Shown: positions 42,032 to 51,028 of the stretch, piece by piece
Layout: every line of letters starts with the position of its first letter
How positions within the stretch are numbered: the stretch's first letter is position 1
From: G963674685 sp963674685
GTDB taxonomy: Bacteria > Lernaellota > Lernaellaia > JACKCT01
Direction: 5' to 3'
Assembly (NCBI GenBank): GCA_963674685.2
Contig: CAXXWT010000004.1
Location: 248,001-312,000 of the forward strand
Length of the DNA: 64,000 bases
Notes under the pieces: generated by a model
Seen by the model: only the letters and a program-made list of their open reading frames with translations
Told to the model about the DNA's origin: nothing
Databases searched by the model: none
Translations under genes and position numbers: made by a program

Positions 42032-42076
42032 AAAAAAAAGCAAATCGGAAATTGAATTCCCGATTTGCATAATTTT
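42032..42076. terminator. Bidirectional terminator
   Basis: GCAAATCGG (42040-42048) and CCGATTTGC (42060-42068) form a perfect 9-base stem with A8 before and ATTTTT after, serving the convergent carbonic anhydrase and lipoprotein genes. Confidence 0.8.
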
Positions 42077-42108
42077 TGTCAAACTGCTTCGTTCCTGGTT
42101 TCTATCTC

Positions 42109-42885
42109 TTACAGGGGCACGAAAGTGACGATTCCGACGACTTCGACGCCGACCTGCTGACTGACCTGCAGGATATTCGCGGAGCCGTCCTCGATTTCGG
42201 GGATCGTCGCGCAGATCGCGAACTTGGTGTCGGAATCCAGGATGAGATTTTCGATGCGCGACGAGGCGTCATTTGCGACTTCCATCGGAGTCCAGTCGAC
42301 GTTTTCCCCGGCGGCTATAAAGTCCGTTGAGCCGAAAAATTCGTCACCTGAAATCTGCTCATAGTTCGACGAATCCGTCAGATAGAAATCGTAGTGGATC
42401 AGCGCGTAAGAGGAATTGCTTTTGACGCGGTAATTAACCTCGTCGAGCTCCACTTCTTCAAGATGTTTCTTGGCGTCGCCCCACCAGGATTCATCCGCCA
42501 TGAAATCGTCGATGCTCATGACCACCGGCAGGCAAAACTTGCCTTCCACCGCGCCTCTGAGCAAAGCGATCATCTCGTCGACGTATTCGCTTCCCAATTC
42601 ATCTTTGGCCATCTGGATGTACTCGTCGAGCTGCGCCAGCAGATCGTCGAATTCCGCGGGCAATCCGTTTGTCCGAAGATCTTCCTCGATATCATCGGGG
42701 ATGTAGTCCAAAAGCTCCTGCGGAACGCCCACGGGGATGTAATCCATGCGCAATTCGACTTTTTGCCTTTGTTCCGCGGTTTCGTTGATCGTATCCTCGA
42801 CGGAGTCCTTTATCTCATCGCACGCACCGAATACGACCACCGCCGCAATTGTCAGGATAAAAAGGATGAGGGATCTGCTTTGCAT
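42109..42885 (-). CDS. Lipoprotein of unknown function
   Basis: The 258-residue protein starts at ATG 42885 (GGGAGG upstream). The signal peptide ends VVVFGAC with C21 acylated and DE following, which in enterobacteria would favour inner-membrane retention. The rest is acidic with a repeated helical middle (DDLLAQLDEYIQMAKDELGS) and strands at the end. No domain was recognised. It is monocistronic, between a bidirectional terminator and the malic enzyme gene. Confidence 0.7.
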   Translation of the reverse strand: MQSRSLILFILTIAAVVVFGACDEIKDSVEDTINETAEQRQKVELRMDYIPVGVPQELLDYIPDDIEEDLRTNGLPAEFDDLLAQLDEYIQMAKDELGSEYVDEMIALLRGAVEGKFCLPVVMSIDDFMADESWWGDAKKHLEEVELDEVNYRVKSNSSYALIHYDFYLTDSSNYEQISGDEFFGSTDFIAAGENVDWTPMEVANDASSRIENLILDSDTKFAICATIPEIEDGSANILQVSQQVGVEVVGIVTFVPL

Positions 42886-43084
42886 AAAACCTCCCGGTAA
42901 ACGTTGGGGCGCAAATTTCCATGCGCAAATTAGCTTTCTATTCACTCCCAGCCATTATAGCAATTGTCATAAATCAGGCCAGTAAAATAATTTGCATTGT
43001 TTTCAAGTGGTTACACGCACATAACGTATTAAACTCACAACACGCCGCGGGAATTTTCGAGCATTTTCAAGCCATGGCCGGCGT

Positions 43085-44371
43085 TTATAAACGCTTTTCC
43101 AGGCGCTCCATGCGGCCTTGAAGCTCGACCAGATACTTATCCTTGTCGAAAGAATCCACGCGGGCCACGCCCGTATCCACGGCGGCCTGGGCTACGGCGG
43201 GAGCGATCCACAAAACGACCCGGGGATCGAACGGCGTCGGAATCAGATACTCGGGGCCGAAGGTAAAATCGCGGTTTTTATACGCACGCTTCACCGATTC
43301 GGGAATTTCCTTTTCCCGGGCCAGCATGGCGAGTTGCCTGGAGGCGGCCAGTTTCATTTCCTCGTTGATGTCGCTGGCGCGCACGTCCAAGGCTCCCCGG
43401 AAAATGAAGGGGAAGCCCAGCACATTGTTGACCTGGTTGGGATAGTCGCTGCGTCCGGTGGCCATCAGAACGTCGGGGCGCGCGGCTTTGGCTTCTTCCG
43501 GCATGATTTCCGGAACCGGATTGGCCAGGGAAAAGACGATGGGGTGATCGGCCATGCCTTTGAGCATCTCCGGCTTGACGGCCCCGGCGACGGAAAGCCC
43601 CAGGAACAGGTCGGCGCCCCGCATGGCTTCGGCCAGGGTCCTGGCGTCGGTGTCGGCGGCGAATTCCTCTTTATATGGATTCATGCCTTCCGTGCGGCCC
43701 TTGTAAATCACGCCTTTGGAATCGCACATCACGATGTTTTCTTTATTCACGCCAAGGGTGCAGTACAGTTTCGCGCAGGCGATGCCTCCGGCGCCGGCGC
43801 CGTTGACGACCATCTTGATATCGCCGGCTTTTTTCCCGCTGACCTCCAGCGCGTTCATCAGCGCCGCCGCGGTAATGATCGCGGTTCCGTGCTGGTCGTC
43901 GTGGAAGATGGCGATGTCCATCTCCTTTTTCAGCCGCTCTTCGATGTAGAAACACTGCGGCGCCTTGATGTCTTCCAGGTTAATGCCGCCGAAGGTGGGT
44001 TCCATCATCTTGACGGCCTCGACGAACTTGTCCGAATCGTCCGAGTTCATCTCGATGTCGAATACATCCACGTCGGCAAAACGTTTGAACAAAACGCCCT
44101 TGCCTTCCATGACCGGCTTGGACGCCAGCGCGCCGATATTTCCCAGGCCCAGCACCGCCGTGCCGTCGGAGATCACGGCGACCAGGTTCCCGCGATTCGT
44201 GTATTTATACGCGTCATGAGGATCTTTTTCGATTTCCAGGCAGGGAATCGCCACGCCCGGCGTATAGGCCAAAGACAAATCCTCCTGCGTGACGCAGGGT
44301 TTGGTCGGGAGAACTTCGGTTTTCCCCGGGCGCCCTTCAAAGTGGTAACGAAGAGATTTATCCTTATCCAT
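43085..44371 (-). CDS. Malic enzyme (NAD(P)-dependent)
   Basis: The enzyme oxidatively decarboxylates malate to pyruvate. The start ATG 44371 is preferred (GGAG 7 bases upstream) over ATG 44383. Of 428 residues, the N-terminal domain has SLAYTPGVAIPCLEIEKDP and YTNRGNLVAVISDGTAVLGL, the metal-binding region has HDDQHGTAIITAAAL, and the NAD(P) domain has VVNGAGAGGIACAKLY. It is the short bacterial form without the C-terminal phosphotransacetylase domain. Cofactor preference cannot be read with certainty. Confidence 0.94.
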   Translation of the reverse strand: MDKDKSLRYHFEGRPGKTEVLPTKPCVTQEDLSLAYTPGVAIPCLEIEKDPHDAYKYTNRGNLVAVISDGTAVLGLGNIGALASKPVMEGKGVLFKRFADVDVFDIEMNSDDSDKFVEAVKMMEPTFGGINLEDIKAPQCFYIEERLKKEMDIAIFHDDQHGTAIITAAALMNALEVSGKKAGDIKMVVNGAGAGGIACAKLYCTLGVNKENIVMCDSKGVIYKGRTEGMNPYKEEFAADTDARTLAEAMRGADLFLGLSVAGAVKPEMLKGMADHPIVFSLANPVPEIMPEEAKAARPDVLMATGRSDYPNQVNNVLGFPFIFRGALDVRASDINEEMKLAASRQLAMLAREKEIPESVKRAYKNRDFTFGPEYLIPTPFDPRVVLWIAPAVAQAAVDTGVARVDSFDKDKYLVELQGRMERLEKRL

Positions 44372-44490
44372 TTCGATCTCCATATTGGATTTTTATAAAA
44401 TACATGGTGTCCATTGATCGGTAAAATCGAAGCATGATTATTACACGCGTCCCGTCTTTTGGCAAAGAGAAGTGTTGCAACAGCCCACGA

Positions 44491-46275
44491 TTATTTCATG
44501 GAACCGTAGAGTTGCTTCGCCCGCTTGACCATGCCGCTGTACGAAAGATCCTTGCCCGCCAGAATTTCTTCGGCGAAAACCAGCAGCCAGTCTTCCTTTT
44601 CCGGATTGAATTCATCCTCCACGATTTTCCCGGCCTTTTTATATGAATCGTGAATAAGCTTTCCGGGAATTTCCACCTCCGGCTCTTCTTTCACGTTCAT
44701 GTCGCTTTTAATGATGCCCGTAAACGACGATTCGGAATGCAGGGAAGCCAGTTGTTCCTCCAGTTCGGGAAACCTGATGTAAATGTCGGGCATGATCCCG
44801 GACGCCTGAATCGAACGCCCGCTCGGCGTGTAGTAAAGCGCCGTCGTCAGGCGCAGGCCGGCATTGCCGGGCAGGCGGAAGATGCTCTGCACGCTGCCCT
44901 TGCCGAAGGTGCGCGTTCCCATGACCAGGGCTCTTTTATGATCCTGCAACGCGCCGGCCACGATCTCCGACGCGCTGGCGGAGCCGTTGTTGACCAAAAC
45001 GATCACGGGAAGCAGGGCGCGCGTGCCCGGCGAGGCGGCGAAGCTCTCGGTTTCCTGCAGGCGGCCGCGGCCGATGGTGTTCACGATCATCCCCGATTCT
45101 AAGAACTTGTCCGCCACTTCGACGGCCTGATCCAGAAGTCCGCCGGGATTGTAGCGAAGATCCATGATCAGAGCCCGGATGTCGCCGTTTTTTTCCTCGT
45201 GAGCCTTGAGGGCCTCTTTCATGTCGCCGGCGGTAGACTGATTGAAGGAGTAAATTCTCAGCCACGCCACGCCGTTTTTCCTGGGCGTCAGCTTGATGGT
45301 GTTGACCGGGATATCGCTACGCACAAGCTCCACGCTGAAATCGTCGATGCCCGCACGACGGATCGTCAGGGTGACCTTTGTGCCGATCTCGCCGCGGATC
45401 ATTTCCACCGCTTCGAACAAAGAAAGGCCGACGGTCGTCTTTCCGTCCACGGCCACGATGCGGTCCATGGGCATGATCTTGGCTTTGAACGCCGGGGTGC
45501 CTTCGATGGGGGCGATGACCGTCAGCAGATCCCCCCGCATGCCGACTTCGATTCCCACGCCGCCGAAATGCCCCTGCGTTTCCGCCTGGATGTCGTCATA
45601 CTGCTTGGGCGGCAAGAATCCGGAATGGGGATCGAGTTTCCCGGTCATATATTCCAGAGACTTGTAAAACAGATTGCCATCGGCGTCCCCGCCGGTATTT
45701 TGAGCGACGAAATGATAACCCTGCATGAAGGATTTGACGGCTTCGTTCCGGTCGTCGGCCAGGGCCAGGGTGACGGCCTGATCGTCGATTCCCAGTTTGA
45801 TCCGATGATCCTGCGCTTCCACGCTCAGCGGGCTGGCCGACAAATCCGGATCATTTCCCGACGCGTCCTTTTCTTTAAGTTCCTTCATCATGTTCAAAAG
45901 GGAAATTTCGTTGAGGGTCGTCCCTTGCTCTTCGGTCTTTTCACCCGCCGTATCATCATCCGTTTTGTTGGCGTCGTCGCTTTTTTCACCGGCGGCGCCT
46001 GTGGTCAAGGCGGCGCTTTTGATTTCCGGAGTCGGGATCAAAACTCTGGCCATGCCCGTGAAGGCGTCGTCCATCAATTGCTCGCGGTCCGTGGCGACCA
46101 GATAAAACTCGTCGATCAGGCCGAAAACGTCGCGAAGCATTTTGGCCTTGGGATCCGTGTTGCGCTGCGCGGCGTAATAAACCACGGCCAGCGCGAGGCA
46201 TACCGCCAGCGCCAGCGAAGTAAAGGAGCGGGAACGCACGACCCTGGGTTTTTCCTGGGGTTGTTTATCGATCAA
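44491..46275 (-). CDS. C-terminal processing protease (S41 family)
   Basis: TTG 46275 is chosen as start because GGAG lies 7 bases upstream; ATG 46461 would overlap the MBL gene by 152 bases. The 594-residue protein has a signal/anchor near residues 15-35 (SFTSLALAVCLALAVVYYAA), an unusual acidic Ser/Thr-rich insertion, a PDZ domain (GGVGIEVGMRGDLLTVIAPI, PAFKAKIMPMDRIVAVDGK) and the S41 core. Catalytic Ser is in NGSASASEIVAG and Lys in TRTFGKGSVQ. Ctp proteases trim C termini of envelope proteins in the periplasm. Confidence 0.9.
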   Translation of the reverse strand: MIDKQPQEKPRVVRSRSFTSLALAVCLALAVVYYAAQRNTDPKAKMLRDVFGLIDEFYLVATDREQLMDDAFTGMARVLIPTPEIKSAALTTGAAGEKSDDANKTDDDTAGEKTEEQGTTLNEISLLNMMKELKEKDASGNDPDLSASPLSVEAQDHRIKLGIDDQAVTLALADDRNEAVKSFMQGYHFVAQNTGGDADGNLFYKSLEYMTGKLDPHSGFLPPKQYDDIQAETQGHFGGVGIEVGMRGDLLTVIAPIEGTPAFKAKIMPMDRIVAVDGKTTVGLSLFEAVEMIRGEIGTKVTLTIRRAGIDDFSVELVRSDIPVNTIKLTPRKNGVAWLRIYSFNQSTAGDMKEALKAHEEKNGDIRALIMDLRYNPGGLLDQAVEVADKFLESGMIVNTIGRGRLQETESFAASPGTRALLPVIVLVNNGSASASEIVAGALQDHKRALVMGTRTFGKGSVQSIFRLPGNAGLRLTTALYYTPSGRSIQASGIMPDIYIRFPELEEQLASLHSESSFTGIIKSDMNVKEEPEVEIPGKLIHDSYKKAGKIVEDEFNPEKEDWLLVFAEEILAGKDLSYSGMVKRAKQLYGSMK

Positions 46276-46309
46276 TTTTTTAACTCCGGCGTGGATGCTG
46301 CTTTCATGT

Positions 46310-47002
46310 TCATTCGCTTTTTTCGCGGCGCCGCGGCTTTTCCGTTTGCCGCAGAAGCCACTTCTCGATCTGGTCCGGGCTGTATCGAACGAAGATATTG
46401 CCTTTACGCTCCCGTTCGATGGTCGTCTTCGGGCCGTGACCGGGATAGCACGTAATATCATCGGAAAGTATAAAAAGCTTTTGCGTGATGCTGTCGGATA
46501 TCGCTTTCCAGCCTTCCCGGCGGTTTCTCGTCCTGCCGACGCCGCCGGCCATGAGCGTATCGCCCGTAAAAAGATGTTTCTTATACTTCAGGCAAATGCC
46601 GCCCGGCGTGTGCCCCGGCGTGTGGATGACTTCCAGCGTGACGGTTCCCGCGTGGATGGCGTCGCCTTCTGTGAGAATCCTGTCCGCCGCCGGCGACCAG
46701 CGCGCGCGGCCTTTAAAGATCATGGCCCAGGGCGAAACTTTGCCGAGCCGCCCCGCGTCTTTTTCATGCACGCATATGGGCGCGCCGGTAGCGGCCTTCA
46801 TCGCCCGGTTGCCGCCGATGTGATCCCAGTGGCCGTGCGTGTTGACGATGGCGGTCACTTCGAGATTCTCACCGCGTAAGTAGTCGATCACGGGCCCCAT
46901 CTTGCCCGCCGGATCGATGACGATCACTTCCTTGGAAAGCTCGTGGCCTACGACGTATGTATTGGTCTTGAGGATGCCGCTTGTGAAAGTCTCGATGCGC
47001 AT
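46310..47002 (-). CDS. MBL-fold metallo-hydrolase
   Basis: The 230-residue protein starts at ATG 47002. The metal motif THGHWDHIGG (H56, H58, D60, H61) and later HTPGHTPGGICLKYKKHLFTGD and CYPGHGPKTT place it in the glyoxalase-II-like MBL family. The C-terminal tail is basic (KPRRREKSE). It lies just upstream of the Ctp gene with 34 bases between. Physiological substrate is unknown. Confidence 0.9.
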   Translation of the reverse strand: MRIETFTSGILKTNTYVVGHELSKEVIVIDPAGKMGPVIDYLRGENLEVTAIVNTHGHWDHIGGNRAMKAATGAPICVHEKDAGRLGKVSPWAMIFKGRARWSPAADRILTEGDAIHAGTVTLEVIHTPGHTPGGICLKYKKHLFTGDTLMAGGVGRTRNRREGWKAISDSITQKLFILSDDITCYPGHGPKTTIERERKGNIFVRYSPDQIEKWLLRQTEKPRRREKSE

Positions 47003-47042
47003 GGATGAAAAACGCGCCTCATCGCGAGGTGTGAAACAATGA

Positions 47043-47115
47043 TAGGCGGAACAGGGCTCGAACCTGCGACCCACGGCGTGTAAGGCCGTTGCTCTGCCAA
47101 CTGAGCTACCCGCCT
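47043..47115 (-). tRNA. tRNA-Val (TAC)
   Basis: The complement gives acceptor AGGCGGG/TCCGCCT, D arm GCTC-GAGC, anticodon arm ACGGC CTTACAC GCCGT (anticodon TAC) and T arm GCAGG TTCGAGC CCTGT, discriminator A. CCA is not encoded. It overlaps nothing and is 41 bases upstream of the MBL start. Confidence 0.92.
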
Positions 47116-47400
47116 ACGGCCCCACTAAAGGGCGGGCGGATAATAACAATATTTTTCACTTTGTGTGAAGGGTTATAAATTATGAGTGAAAGAAAGGAGG
47201 AAAGAGTTTGCAAATGGCCAATGCGGATTGCGGAAGGCGGATTGCAAAAGAATCAAGCCCCACAAAAGTGAAGTACATTAGATGTCTCGGCTGCGCCTGC
47301 TTCGCCTTTTTGTTGTCGCTGCATATCAACTTCGGATTTCTCATCAGGCATTTCCTGTATTTATTGTTATCCGAAGTGGAACGCTTGTGAGAAATATGCG

Positions 47401-49212
47401 CTAATATACCCAGCGTCCGTACCAGTACGCGATGCGGAAATCCACGCCGGGCATCAGGCCGGGGCCGTTGCCGCCGCCGTTGGGCCTGTAGGGACAGGAG
47501 CGCCAATGGTAGTTGCTCGGCGGGCGCACGGCCTGGGGAACCGACTCCTCGCATATGGGCGTGCCTTTGCGGCCGACTTCGCCGAGATACGTGCAGTGGG
47601 CGCCGTCGTTGAGCGTGCAGTCGCCGCTGGCCATTTCGTCTTCGTCGCAGTTGATGACTTCCGTTTCCCAGTAGGGCGGTTCGGGGAAATCCATCAGGGT
47701 TTGCGCGCCCCGGGCCACCGCCTCGGCATCCGGCGGAGAGGTCATTTTGTTATATGCGGACTCGCCGGAAACGGCCGTTGCGTAAACGAAGTCGTAGAGG
47801 CTGTAGGAATAGTCTATGGGTTGCCGGGACAAAAAAGGCGGCTTGTTGCGATACATGTGTACTTCCGTGGCGTAAGCGACTTTCTCCCGAGCCGCAACGT
47901 CATCGATGTAACGCAGAGCCAGAAGCGCGCCGGCGAACGCCATGTTCGATCCGCTGTAGTTGGTCTGATAATGAAGATTGACGCCGATCACCTGGTTGAA
48001 AACGATGTCGGCGAGCCCGCGCTCGCCCAGCAGTTCATTGTAGAAGTAGTCGTCGAGAACCGGATCCTCGGCCACGTATGCCAGCGCCGAGACGATGCCC
48101 AGGGACATCATGGCGTAAAATCCGTCCTTGATGGGAAGCCACGCCAGATAGAATCTGTCGAATGCGTTTTCGTTGATGTATCCGTGAAAGGTCGTGCGGT
48201 TGTCGGCGTCGAAAATCTCCAGGTCGAAGGCCTGTCCGAGGCTGCCCGGGCCGCCGGTGCGCTTGACCATCAGGCTGTCGCCGAGCTGCTTCGCGTAAAG
48301 CTGAAGCTTGTCCTTGATCTCTTCGCTGAATTCGGGATCGTCCCGGATGACTTCCCAGATGGCGCCGAGGGCCGTCACCCAGCCGATGTACTGATCCCGG
48401 CTGCAAGAATCTTCCCAGATATAATTGGGGAAGCGGTTGTCGGCGGAGTTGTCCGCGCGCCATGTGCCGTTGTTTTTCTCTTCGGGAAGCGGATTGCCGA
48501 ATTCGTCGAAAAGCGGAACGACGGTTTCGTTAGGGCAGGGTCCGAGAGTGTCCGTGCGGCAGAATCCGCGGGCGATCACGCCTTCGACGCCGGTGATTTC
48601 CACGGCGACGAACAATCCCTCAATGCTGCGAAGCAGAAATTCCTTCGCGCGATCAATGTCCTCTTGCGCGTAACCCTGATCGCGAAAGACGCCGTATCGA
48701 AACGCGTCGGCGGCGATGCCCACGCCGCCGTAAAGGCCCGCGACCTTGTTGTGCGCCGTCACCACTTCATATGGGGTCTTGCCGTCGGAGAATGTTTCGA
48801 AGTCCCAACTGTCTGTAGTGCGCAAAAAGTCCTCGACCAGTTGCCGGTCTTCCGTATTGGCGAGATCGACGTTGACGTCCGAGTTCACGCCGTTGCCGCT
48901 GCAGTTGAACAGCAGGTGCTGGCGGTCGTATTGATCCGCTCTGGCTTCGAGTTGCGCGTCGTAGCCATCCTCGTCGGGTCCGGCCAGAAGATGCACGCCT
49001 TCATAGGGCATTTCATCGTCATCGGCGTCGTCGTTCAGATCGTCGTTGACATCATCGTCTGCATCGTCGTTCACGTCGTCGTTCGCGTCGTCATCGACGT
49101 CGGCCGCATCGTCATTGTCGTCATCATCATCGTCCCCGCACCCGATGGTCCATGCGGCGGCGAAAAGAAAGATGAGCGTCAGCAAGGAAAGGGCAAAACG
49201 GAATTTTTTCAT
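47401..49212 (-). CDS. Large lipoprotein with Asp-rich leader, unknown function
   Basis: The 603-residue protein starts at ATG 49212 (AAGGAC upstream). The signal ends AAAWTIGC; the acylated Cys is followed by GDDDDDD and about 35 residues of DD(A/V)NDD repeats. The rest is a predicted mostly helical domain with aromatic-rich segments (FHGYINENAFDRFYLAWLPI; YQTNYSGSNMAFAGALLALR) that could be an alpha/alpha toroid, and a Cys-containing C terminus (CDEDEMASGDCTLNDGAHC). No catalytic motif was identified. The Asp leader is shared with the 22653 lipoprotein. Confidence 0.75.
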   Translation of the reverse strand: MKKFRFALSLLTLIFLFAAAWTIGCGDDDDDDNDDAADVDDDANDDVNDDADDDVNDDLNDDADDDEMPYEGVHLLAGPDEDGYDAQLEARADQYDRQHLLFNCSGNGVNSDVNVDLANTEDRQLVEDFLRTTDSWDFETFSDGKTPYEVVTAHNKVAGLYGGVGIAADAFRYGVFRDQGYAQEDIDRAKEFLLRSIEGLFVAVEITGVEGVIARGFCRTDTLGPCPNETVVPLFDEFGNPLPEEKNNGTWRADNSADNRFPNYIWEDSCSRDQYIGWVTALGAIWEVIRDDPEFSEEIKDKLQLYAKQLGDSLMVKRTGGPGSLGQAFDLEIFDADNRTTFHGYINENAFDRFYLAWLPIKDGFYAMMSLGIVSALAYVAEDPVLDDYFYNELLGERGLADIVFNQVIGVNLHYQTNYSGSNMAFAGALLALRYIDDVAAREKVAYATEVHMYRNKPPFLSRQPIDYSYSLYDFVYATAVSGESAYNKMTSPPDAEAVARGAQTLMDFPEPPYWETEVINCDEDEMASGDCTLNDGAHCTYLGEVGRKGTPICEESVPQAVRPPSNYHWRSCPYRPNGGGNGPGLMPGVDFRIAYWYGRWVY

Positions 49213-49301
49213 CGGAAAGTCCTTTATGAGGAAAAACACATCCAATGGAAAACTCTAGCATGGGAAAGCAATGAAGAAAATAACGAAAGAAAAATAGTTT
49301 T

Positions 49302-49595
49302 GGTTCTTCGGAGATTACCGTACTTTAACACCTCCCTCTTCAAACCTTGCGAAGAAGAAAAATTATTTTTCGCCGCCTTAAAAGGGCGGTCGTCGATCCT
49401 TGACATTTCCTTTGGGATGGAAAAGCCCGTCATTTAAGGTTTTGAAAGGACATTTCCCTATTTGGGCGTCAGGAGACCGCGCTAAAGCCGCCAATAAATC
49501 ACCGAATTGTCGACATTTCTTCCGATCCATTGATAAGGACGAAAAATAATTTTCTTCTTCATTTCATGATGAAGTGCGGTAATCTTCGAAGAACC
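49302..49595. mobile_element. MITE-like inverted-repeat element
   Basis: GGTTCTTCGGAGATTACCGT and ACTT at 49302-49325 is the inverse of 49572-49595 with about two or three changes, enclosing 294 bases with no gene. The right end truncates an APC permease frame and supplies its stop codon. The same ends occur at 41922-41964 as a compact palindrome. Confidence 0.5.
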
Positions 49596-49801
49596 GAAAA
49601 AACTACAAGACCGCCGCACGTCAGATATGCAAGCCATAGCCCCGATCCGGCCGCTTGTGCTCCAATACCGATAAGAAGATAGATTCCTGCGCCCATCAGC
49701 GCGCCGATGCCAGGAGTGGCGGCCCCGAACAATCCAATGGTTTTTTGGAAACTTACACGGATGCTTTTTCTTCTGAGCGTATCGTAAAGGCTTTCATGCA
49801 T
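49596..49801 (-). pseudogene. Truncated APC-family amino-acid permease
   Basis: The frame from ATG 49801 encodes KTIGLFGAATPGIGALMGAG and IYLLIGIGAQAAGSGLWLAY, which is the first transmembrane segments of APC amino-acid/polyamine transporters (GxGIGAxxGAGI signature). After LVVF the frame enters the dispersed repeat (SVLRRLPHFIMK) and stops. About 68 of the roughly 450 residues normal for the family are left, so this is a disrupted gene. Confidence 0.75.
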
Positions 49802-49981
49802 GGAAGGATGTTCGGTCCTTTGTCTTCCTGTTCATTGAAATGATGTCATCCAACAGGCTGTTGCAAACAACGAATATCAGCACATCACGGCATTTTGAGC
49901 GCGCTTTGCCCTGGGCGCGCCAGTTAATAAGCCCGTTCACTGCCGCCGTAGTATTCCTGATTGCTGAGACGCCAATAATTC

Positions 49982-51028
49982 CTACAAAGTCGAAAGTTGG
50001 ATATTGTCGAAATTCTTTCCGTAATAATGGGAGTATTCAACTTTTCTCTGGAGCGCATGTATCAATCCGTGTGCGAAGTTGACTTTTTCGAATTTTTGGG
50101 CGCTTCCAAACCCGCCGGGGCTGAACACGTTGATCTCCATCAGTTTGTCTCCAACGATATCGAGCCCGACAAGAAACATCCCGTCCTGCACCAATTTGGG
50201 CCGCACGATTTCAGCGATTCGAAAATGGTCGTCGGTCAGCTTTGCCGGCGCCAGCTTTCCTCCGGCGTGGATATTGCTCCGGATGTCGTCCCCGGTTCTC
50301 AGTCTTCGAAAGGCGGCATATTTACCCTTGTACTTGAAAGGGAGCCCGTTCATCAGAAAAAATCGAGTGTCGCCTTCTTCGGCAGCCGGCAGATAGTCCT
50401 GCGCGATCACGTATCCGTCGCGGCTGACCGATTCGACCATCTGGTTCAGGTTGGACATGTCGTTTTTGCGTACGATGAACACGCCCTGTCCTCCTGAACC
50501 CTGTAGAGGTTTCAGTACGACGTGTCCCCCCAGCGATTTGGCGAATGCCTTGATCTCGTCCTTGTCGCGAGTGATCACGGTCTGCGGCCGCACCTGTTCA
50601 GGAAATAACTGGAAATACATCTTGTTCATCGCTTTGGCCAGCCCGTTGGGATCGTTGAGCACGATCACTCCGTGTCTCATGGCGACCCGCCCGAAAATGA
50701 TTCCCGAGGACTGCGCCCAATTGCGTAAACCAACATCTTCAGAAGGATCGCTTCTGAGCATAAGCACATCCAGGTCGTCGACCGTGATTCGCTCCTTTTT
50801 CGCCTTTTTGCTTTGCACGTCGGCCAGGAATGTCTCCGAAGACTTGTACTTGGTTTTCGAGCCGGAACGCGCCCTGGCGCGGATATTCTCATCCGCGTCA
50901 TATGCAAAATCCCCGGCGCCGATCAGCCATGCTTCATGCCCCAGGTTGATTGCCGCCATAGCCAGGCGGACGGTCGTATAGCCGGGCTTTTCTGTTGCAA
51001 TATCGTTGACGACAAAACCGATTCTCAT
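49982..51028 (-). CDS. Glutathione-synthetase-like ATP-grasp ligase
   Basis: The 348-residue protein has the GSH-S N-terminal start MRIGFVVNDIATEKPGYTT, the ATP-grasp loop HVVLKPLQGSGGQGVFIV (about 170-187) and the Mg-binding segment LMEINVFSPGGFGS, equal to EINVTSP of GshB. It would form an amide or peptide bond using ATP. Its start overlaps the stop of the DUF1704 gene (51028), so the two are coupled. Free glutathione synthesis is one option, but without gshA here and given its partners, ligation of an amino acid to a peptide is also possible. Confidence 0.85.
   Translation of the reverse strand: MRIGFVVNDIATEKPGYTTVRLAMAAINLGHEAWLIGAGDFAYDADENIRARARSGSKTKYKSSETFLADVQSKKAKKERITVDDLDVLMLRSDPSEDVGLRNWAQSSGIIFGRVAMRHGVIVLNDPNGLAKAMNKMYFQLFPEQVRPQTVITRDKDEIKAFAKSLGGHVVLKPLQGSGGQGVFIVRKNDMSNLNQMVESVSRDGYVIAQDYLPAAEEGDTRFFLMNGLPFKYKGKYAAFRRLRTGDDIRSNIHAGGKLAPAKLTDDHFRIAEIVRPKLVQDGMFLVGLDIVGDKLMEINVFSPGGFGSAQKFEKVNFAHGLIHALQRKVEYSHYYGKNFDNIQLSTL

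Noticed and set aside
47208..47390. 60-codon plus-strand frame before the Asp-rich lipoprotein
   Set aside because: No ribosome site or recognisable domain; the start region (GCGGATTGCGGAAGGCGGAT) looks like a common intergenic repeat.
47506..49437. 643-codon open frame on the plus strand
   Set aside because: It is antisense to the Asp-rich lipoprotein (the Asp repeats read as Val/Ile runs on this strand); no domain or ribosome site.
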